Part shown: positions 58,378-64,000 of the stretch, one piece after another | Layout: every line of letters starts with the position of its first letter | Position numbering within the stretch: the stretch's first letter is position 1 | From: DASZHJ01 sp035507155 | Lineage (GTDB): Bacteria > Pseudomonadota > Alphaproteobacteria > ATCC43930 > CGMCC-115725 | DNA length: 64,000 nucleotides | Assembly: GCA_035507155.1 (NCBI GenBank) | Contig: DATJOK010000024.1 | Location: forward strand, 44,704-108,703 | Direction: 5' to 3' | Notes under the pieces: generated by a model | What the model saw: the letters and a program-made list of their open reading frames with translations, nothing else | Databases searched by the model: none | What the model was told of the DNA's origin: nothing | Position numbers and translations under genes: made by a program

Positions 58378-61300
58378 GCGCCCTCCATCGGCCTCGAGCC
58401 GCCGATCTCCGGCGGCTGCCGGCCGTGCCACACCCCCTGCGCCCAGAGCCGAAAGCGGTCCAGGTAGAGATAGATCACCGGCGTCGTGTAGAGCGTCAGC
58501 ACCTGGCTCACCATCAACCCGCCGACGATGGAGATGCCGAGGGGCCGGCGAAGCTCGCCGCCCTCGCCGGCGCCGATCGCCAGCGGCACCGCGCCCAAGA
58601 GCGCCGCCATGGTGGTCATCATGATCGGCCGGAAGCGCAGCAGACAGGCCTTGTAGATGGCGTCCCGCGAGGAGAGGCCCTGGTTGCGTTCGGCGTCGAG
58701 AGCGAAGTCGATCATCATGATCGCATTCTTCTTCACGATCCCGATCAGGAGAATGACGCCGATCAAGGCGATGATGTCGAATTCCGAATGAAACGCCATC
58801 AGCGCCAGGATGGCGCCGACGCCGGCGGACGGCAGCGTCGAGAGGATGGTGAGGGGGTGCACGTAGCTCTCGTAGAGCACTCCCAGGACGATGTAGACGG
58901 CGGCGAGCGCGGCGGCGACCAGAAACGGCTCGCTGGCGAGCGACTGCTGGAACACCCGCGCGGTGCCTTGGAAGGTACCATGAATGCTGGCGGGAACGCC
59001 GATGCGCGCCATCGCCTGATCGATGAGAGCGGTGGCCTGGCCGAGGGAGATCCCGGCGGCCAGGTTGAAGGAGATGGTGCTGGCGACGAACAGGCCCTGA
59101 TGATTGACCGCGAGCGGCGTCTTGCCAGGTCCGTAATGGGTGAAGGCGGCGAGCGGGACCATGGTCTCCTTCGCCGCGCTCACCGCCGCGCCGGTGGAGG
59201 CCGCGCTGTGCCCGCTGGCGGCGAGCTGGTTGGTGGCGAGATTGCGCGCGGCATCCTGCGCGATCGTGGACGCCGAGGAGCTTTCTTTCGCGCTCGACAC
59301 GGTTCCCGCCACCGCGTTGGTCTGCTGCACGCCGCCCACCGAACCGCCTGCGGTGCTCACATAGACGTCCTTCAGTACCTCGGGGCTCTGCCAGAACTCC
59401 GGCGCCACCTCCATGATGACGTGATACTGATTGATCGCGTTGTAGATGGTCGAGACCTGGCGCTGGCCGAAGGCGTCGTAGAGCGTGTTATCGATCTGGC
59501 TCGCCGTGATGCCGAAGCGCGCCGCCGTCGCGCGATCGATCACCAGATCGGTCTCCAGCCCGTTCTGCTGCTGGTCGGAGTTGACGTCGGTGAGCTGCGG
59601 GATCTGCTGCAGCGCCTCGGTGATTTTCGGCACCCAGTTGTAGAGGTCGGCGGTGTTGTCCGCCTGCAAAGTATACTGGTACTGCGCGTTCGACTGACGG
59701 CCGCCGGCGCGAACGTCCTGCGCCGACTGCAGGAAGAGGGCGGCGCCCGGCACCTGCGACAGCTCGCGGCGGAGCCGCGCGATCACCTGGTCGGCCGAGA
59801 GCTTGCGCTCCGAGAGCGGCTTCAGGGAGGCGAAGACGAAACCGCCATTGGTCTGTCCGCCGCCGGTGAATCCCACCACGTTCGCCACCGCCTTGTCGTT
59901 CTTCACGATGTCGATGAACTGGGTGAGCTTCTGTCGCATCGCCTGGAACGAGATGCTCTGATCCGCCTGGATGCCGCCGATCAGCCGACCCGTATCCTCC
60001 TGTGGGAAGAAGCCCTTGGGAACGGCGATGAAGAGGTAGACGTTGAAGCAGAGCGTCAACAGCAGCAGCAGCATGATGCTGCGGGGATGCGCGAGGGCGT
60101 GCTGCAGCGACCGATCGTAGCCGCGCAGCAGCCGGTTGAAGCAGCCCTCGGCGAAGCGCGAGAAGCGGCCCTGCCGGTGCTCGCCGGCCCGCTGGATGAT
60201 GCGCGCGCACATCATCGGCGTGGTGGTCAGCGATACCGCCAACGACACCAGGATCGCCAGGGAGAGCGTGACGGCGAATTCGCGGAAGTAGCGGCCGATG
60301 ATGCCGCCCATCAGCAGGATCGGCAGGAAAACCGCGATGAGCGAGACGCTCATGGAGAGGACGGTGAAGCCGACCTCGCGCGCGCCTTGGAGCGCGGCCT
60401 GGAAGCGCGGCATGCCGGCTTCGATATGGCGGGTGATGTTCTCCATCACCACGATGGCGTCGTCCACCACGAAGCCGGTCGAGATGGTGAGCGCCATCAA
60501 CGAGAGATTGTCGAGGCTGTAGCCGAGGAGATACATGCCGCCGAAAGTGCCGAGCAGCGATACCGGAACCGCGACGCTGGGCACCAGCGTGGCGCGTGCG
60601 TTCCGCAGGAACAGGAACACCACCATGATCACCAGGGCGATCGAGATCATCAGCGCGCGCTCGACCTCGTGCAGCGAGGATCGGATGGTCGTCGACTGAT
60701 CCATCGCCACGTGGATGTCGATGTCGCTGGGGATAGAGGCCTGCAGCTCGGGCAGCAGTGCCCGGACGCCGTCGACCGTATCGATGACATTGGCGCCGGG
60801 CTGGCGATAGAGAATCACCAGCACCGCGGGGCTGCCGTTCGAGAGGCCGGCGTTGCGGATGTTCTCGACGGAATCGATCGCCTCGCCAAGGTCCGAGATC
60901 CGCACCGGTGCGCCGTCCCGGTAGGCCACGATCAGCGAGCTGTATTGCTTCGCCTTGGTCGCCTGATCGTTGACGTAGATCTGGTAGTTCTTGTCGCCCT
61001 GCTCGACGGCGCCTTTCGGCGCGTGGGCGTTGGCCGAGGCTAGCGCGGCCCGCACATCCTCGAGTCCGATGCCGTACTTGAACATCGGCTTCGGATTGAG
61101 CTCGATCCGCACCGCCGGCAGCGCGCTGCCGCCGATGGTGACCTGGCCGATCCCGGAGAGCTGCGACAGTTTCTGCTGGATGACCGAGGAGGCGGCATCG
61201 TAGATCTGGCCCTGGCTCAGCGTCGACGAGGTGAGCGAGATGATCATGATCGGCGCGTCGGCCGGATTCACCTTGCGATAGGTGGGGTTGGCGCGCAGAT

Positions 61301-61664
61301 TGGCCGGCAGATCGGCGCGGGCGGCATTGATCGCCGCCTGCACGTCGCGCGCCGCGCCGTCGATGTCGCGGTCGAGGCCGAACTGAAGCGTGATGCGAGC
61401 CTGCCCGACGGTGCTCTGCGACGTCATCTCCTGGACGTCGGCGATGACGCCGAGATGCCGCTCCAGCGGTGTCGCCACGCTGGTCGCCACCACCTCCGGG
61501 CTGGCGCCGGGGAGCGTCGCCTGCACCGAAATGGTCGGGAAGTCGACCTGCGGCAGCGGCGAGACGGGCAGCTGAAAGAAAGCGATCACACCGGCGAGCG
61601 CGACGCCAAGGGTGAGCAGCGTCGTCGCCACCTTGCGGCGGATGAAGAAAGCGGACGGGTTCAT
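58374..61664 (-). CDS. mdtC: RND multidrug efflux transporter, MdtC/MuxC type
   Basis: 1096-residue inner-membrane pump with twelve helices and two large periplasmic loops. Motifs: FFIRRKVATTLLTLGVALAG, the proton-relay GFVVDDAIVVMENI in helix 4, VPKGFFPQEDTGRL and SREDAIYKACLLRFRPIMMT-type segment near the C-terminus (SRDAIYKACLLRFRPIMMTT). An Ala/Ser-rich stretch at about 785-835 lengthens the second loop compared with MdtC. Overlaps its partner RND gene and the outer-membrane factor by 4 bp each, so all three are translationally coupled. Confidence 0.94.
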   Translation of the reverse strand: MNPSAFFIRRKVATTLLTLGVALAGVIAFFQLPVSPLPQVDFPTISVQATLPGASPEVVATSVATPLERHLGVIADVQEMTSQSTVGQARITLQFGLDRDIDGAARDVQAAINAARADLPANLRANPTYRKVNPADAPIMIISLTSSTLSQGQIYDAASSVIQQKLSQLSGIGQVTIGGSALPAVRIELNPKPMFKYGIGLEDVRAALASANAHAPKGAVEQGDKNYQIYVNDQATKAKQYSSLIVAYRDGAPVRISDLGEAIDSVENIRNAGLSNGSPAVLVILYRQPGANVIDTVDGVRALLPELQASIPSDIDIHVAMDQSTTIRSSLHEVERALMISIALVIMVVFLFLRNARATLVPSVAVPVSLLGTFGGMYLLGYSLDNLSLMALTISTGFVVDDAIVVMENITRHIEAGMPRFQAALQGAREVGFTVLSMSVSLIAVFLPILLMGGIIGRYFREFAVTLSLAILVSLAVSLTTTPMMCARIIQRAGEHRQGRFSRFAEGCFNRLLRGYDRSLQHALAHPRSIMLLLLLTLCFNVYLFIAVPKGFFPQEDTGRLIGGIQADQSISFQAMRQKLTQFIDIVKNDKAVANVVGFTGGGQTNGGFVFASLKPLSERKLSADQVIARLRRELSQVPGAALFLQSAQDVRAGGRQSNAQYQYTLQADNTADLYNWVPKITEALQQIPQLTDVNSDQQQNGLETDLVIDRATAARFGITASQIDNTLYDAFGQRQVSTIYNAINQYHVIMEVAPEFWQSPEVLKDVYVSTAGGSVGGVQQTNAVAGTVSSAKESSSASTIAQDAARNLATNQLAASGHSAASTGAAVSAAKETMVPLAAFTHYGPGKTPLAVNHQGLFVASTISFNLAAGISLGQATALIDQAMARIGVPASIHGTFQGTARVFQQSLASEPFLVAAALAAVYIVLGVLYESYVHPLTILSTLPSAGVGAILALMAFHSEFDIIALIGVILLIGIVKKNAIMMIDFALDAERNQGLSSRDAIYKACLLRFRPIMMTTMAALLGAVPLAIGAGEGGELRRPLGISIVGGLMVSQVLTLYTTPVIYLYLDRFRLWAQGVWHGRQPPEIGGSRPMEGA

Positions 61665-64000
61665 GCGGAGGGCGTCCGCTCGCCCGCGTCCTCGGCATCC
61701 GGCGGGAAATAGCGGGCAAGCCGCGATCCCAGGCGATCGAAGGCGAGGTAAATCACCGGCGTCGTGAAGAGGGTCAGAACCTGGCTCACGATCAGGCCGC
61801 CGACGATGCTGACGCCCAGGGGATGGCGGAGCTCGGAGCCGGTACCGGTGCCGAGCATCAGCGGCAGCGCACCGAGGAGCGCCGCCATGGTCGTCATCAG
61901 GATCGGGCGAAGCCGCAGCAGGCAGGCCTGATGGATCGCCTCGCGCGGGCTCTTGCCTTCGTTGCGTTCGGCATCGAGGGCGAAGTCGATCATCATGATC
62001 GCGTTCTTCTTCACGATGCCGATCAGCAGCACGATCCCGATGATGGCAATGATGCTGAGATCGCTGCCGGCGATGATGAGCGCGAGAAGGGCGCCGATCC
62101 CCGCCGAGGGCAAAGTCGACAGGATGGTGACGGGATGGACGAAGCTCTCGTAGAGCACACCCAGCACGATATAGACCGTGACGATCGCCGCCAGGATCAG
62201 GAACAGCTCGTTGCTGAGCGAGGCCTGGAAGGCGAGTGCCGCGCCTTGGAACACGGTGAAGACGCTGAGCGGCATGCCGATGTCGTGCTCGGCCTGCTTC
62301 ACCGCCGTGACCGCCTCGCCGAGGGAGGCGCCAGGCGCCAGGTTGAAAGAGATGTTGGTGGCCGGGAACTGCCCGAGGTGATTGATCTTGAGAGGCGCGG
62401 TCTGCTCGCTCACCTTGACGATGGTCGAGAGCGGGACCTGTCCGCCGGCGGCTGTGGAGGAGGGGAGATAGATGGCGCCGAGCTCAGCGACCGAGGACTG
62501 CAGGTCGGGATCCGCCTCGAGGATCACGCGATACTGATTCGATTGCGTGAAGATGGTGGAGATGATGCGCTGGCCGAAAGCGTCGTAGAGCGCGTTGTCC
62601 ACCGTCGCGGGCGTGATGCCGAAGCGCGCCGCGGTGTCGCGGTCGATGGTGAGGTAGGCTGAAAGCCCCTGCTGCTCCTCGTCGCTGGCGACGTCCTGGA
62701 ACTGTGGCAGCTGGCTCAGCTTGTCCACCAGCTTCGGCGCCCAAGCGGCGAGCTCGTCTGGATTGGCGTCCTCCAGGACGAACTGGTACTGCGTCTTGCT
62801 CACCGTGGTGTCGATGGTGAGGTCCTGCACCGGCTGCATGTAGAGGGTGATGCCGGTGACGTCGGCGGTCTCCTGCTGGATCCGCCGGATGATCTCGCTG
62901 GCGCTCAGCGCGCGCTGATCATGGGGCTTCAGATTGATCAGGAAGCGGCCGCTGTTGAGGGTCGTGTTGGTACCGTCGACGCCGATGAAGGAGGAGAGGC
63001 TGACGACATCGGGGTCCCTGAGGATGGCTGCCGCGAGGGCCTGCTGCCGCTCTGCCATCGCGGCGTAGGAGATCGATTGCGACGCCTCGGAGATGCCCTG
63101 GATCAGTCCGGTGTCCTGGATCGGAAAGAAGCCCTTGGGGATAGCGATATAGAGAATGGCGGTGAGCGCCAGCGTGCCGATCGCCACCAGCAGCGTCAGC
63201 GGCTGATGATCCAGCACGACGTTGAGCGCCCGGTCGTACTGCCGGACCAGCGCGTCGAACCATTCGCGGTTCTTGCGCTCGAAGGCGCTCTCCTTCGCCT
63301 CGCTCGGCCGGCGCAGCAGCTTGGCGCAGGCCATCGGCACCAGGGTCAGGGACACCACCGCCGAGATCAGGATGGTGACCGAGAGGGTGATGGCGAACTC
63401 GCGGAAGAGGCGGCCGACGACGTCGCCCATGAACAGCAGCGGGATCAGCACCGCGATTAGCGAGATCGTCAGCGACACGATGGTGAAGCCGATCTGCTCG
63501 GAGCCCTTGAGCGCCGCCTGCAGCGGCGAATCGCCTTCCTCGAGATAGCGGGCAATGTTCTCGATCATCACGATGGCATCGTCGACGACGAAGCCGGTCG
63601 CGATGGTGAGCGCCATCAGCGAGAGGTTGTTGATGCTGAAGCCCAGGAGATACATGGCGCCGAAGGTGCCGATGAGCGACAGCGGCACCGAGAGGCTGGG
63701 GATGATCGTCGCCCTGAGATTGCGGAGGAAGACGAAGATCACCAGCACCACCAGGATGACCGCGAGCGTCAGCTCGAACTCGACGTCCGACACCGAGGCT
63801 CGGATGGTGGTGGTGCGGTCGGTGAGGACGGCGACGTCGATCGCCGCGGGCAGCGCCGCCTGCAGCTGCGGCAGCAGCGCCTTGATGCTGTCGACCACCG
63901 CGATGACGTTGGCGCCGGGCTGGCGCTGGATGTTGAGGATCACCGCCGGCGTGGTGTCGGTCCAGGCGGCGAGCCGGGTGTTCTCGGCGCCTTCCACCAC
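61661..64000 (-). CDS. mdtB: RND multidrug efflux transporter, MdtB/MuxB type (partial)
   Basis: 779 C-terminal residues; about 250 N-terminal residues lie beyond the right edge. Contains PAVILNIQRQPGANVI, helix 4 ATGFVVDDAIVMIENIAR with the paired Asp, IPKGFFPIQDTGLIQGISE and EAIHQACLLRLRPILMTTMA. It is read before the MdtC-type gene, giving the order B-C-outer membrane factor; an adaptor (MdtA-type) gene is expected upstream outside the window. Two-RND systems of this kind work as hetero-oligomers. Confidence 0.94.
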   Translation of the reverse strand: MVEGAENTRLAAWTDTTPAVILNIQRQPGANVIAVVDSIKALLPQLQAALPAAIDVAVLTDRTTTIRASVSDVEFELTLAVILVVLVIFVFLRNLRATIIPSLSVPLSLIGTFGAMYLLGFSINNLSLMALTIATGFVVDDAIVMIENIARYLEEGDSPLQAALKGSEQIGFTIVSLTISLIAVLIPLLFMGDVVGRLFREFAITLSVTILISAVVSLTLVPMACAKLLRRPSEAKESAFERKNREWFDALVRQYDRALNVVLDHQPLTLLVAIGTLALTAILYIAIPKGFFPIQDTGLIQGISEASQSISYAAMAERQQALAAAILRDPDVVSLSSFIGVDGTNTTLNSGRFLINLKPHDQRALSASEIIRRIQQETADVTGITLYMQPVQDLTIDTTVSKTQYQFVLEDANPDELAAWAPKLVDKLSQLPQFQDVASDEEQQGLSAYLTIDRDTAARFGITPATVDNALYDAFGQRIISTIFTQSNQYRVILEADPDLQSSVAELGAIYLPSSTAAGGQVPLSTIVKVSEQTAPLKINHLGQFPATNISFNLAPGASLGEAVTAVKQAEHDIGMPLSVFTVFQGAALAFQASLSNELFLILAAIVTVYIVLGVLYESFVHPVTILSTLPSAGIGALLALIIAGSDLSIIAIIGIVLLIGIVKKNAIMMIDFALDAERNEGKSPREAIHQACLLRLRPILMTTMAALLGALPLMLGTGTGSELRHPLGVSIVGGLIVSQVLTLFTTPVIYLAFDRLGSRLARYFPPDAEDAGERTPSA

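Noticed and set aside
58275..61043. Very long plus-strand open frame (922 codons) opposite the MdtC-type gene
   Set aside because: It is an antisense frame produced by high GC and codon bias; its translation is His/Arg/Asp-rich low-complexity sequence with no family pattern, while the minus strand encodes a complete RND pump.

Overview
The window is GC-rich chromosomal DNA from what is most likely a free-living alphaproteobacterium. The evidence is the C4-pathway 5-aminolevulinate synthase (17868-19085), the many periplasmic-binding-protein ABC uptake systems, the two-RND MdtBC-type efflux operon and the overall gene style. The order cannot be fixed by reading. No rRNA, tRNA, CRISPR array, insertion sequence or phage gene was seen. 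Genes are densely packed, many with 4-bp ATGA or GTGA overlaps.

Layout. 1-8.8 kb: a catabolic and transport locus with a CoA-transferase (cut by the left edge), a GntR/FCD regulator, dihydroxyacetone-kinase subunits DhaL (frameshifted) and DhaK and two Liv-type ATPases on the minus strand. Divergent from them are the matching binding protein, a fused LivH-LivM permease and a D-2-hydroxyacid dehydrogenase. 8.9-11.6 kb: a sigma-54 promoter in front of a MotA/MotB-like pair, then MgtC. 11.6-19.1 kb: transaldolase-transketolase, a YihY membrane protein, a histone-H1-like DUF6496 protein, a Tat-exported LLM (F420-type) oxidoreductase and hemA. 19.3-24.0 kb: a class III aminotransferase facing an FAH-family hydrolase, CoA-transferase A/B and ABM operon, plus a GST. 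24.0-31.8 kb: one long minus-strand operon with a metallo-beta-lactamase-fold hydrolase, an alpha/beta-hydrolase lacking its serine, a thiolase-fold protein lacking its cysteine paired with DUF35, and a complete Liv ABC importer. 31.9-32.6 kb: a junction of two truncated genes.

32.6-43.8 kb: an FMN hydroxyacid dehydrogenase, then a minus-strand operon (two PhyH dioxygenases, an M24-fold protein whose metal and active-site residue spacing matches DMSP lyase DddP, and an amidohydrolase) behind a sigma-54-type promoter. Next come a DMT exporter and a spermidine/putrescine-type ABC importer operon behind a second perfect sigma-54 promoter. 44.1-50.6 kb: MarR, GNAT, AdaA, an orphan Tat-exported peptide-type binding protein, an EF-hand lipoprotein and an EnvZ/OmpR-type two-component system. 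Inverted OmpR-like operators lie between the response regulator and two small membrane proteins. 51.2-56.8 kb: QueC overlapping a DUF1989 gene, divergent from an Asp/Glu-racemase-superfamily enzyme and an NTF2-flavin monooxygenase fusion, then a haem-binding (CXXCH) membrane adenylate cyclase. 56.9-64 kb: an outer-membrane factor and two tandem RND pumps (the second cut by the right edge).

Most notable for follow-up are the DddP-like/PhyH operon under an apparent sigma-54 promoter, three -24/-12 elements in one window, the catalytically altered hydrolase-thiolase pair, the inverted OmpR-type operators beside a 31-residue membrane peptide, and strong stem-loops placed just after two ABC binding-protein genes.
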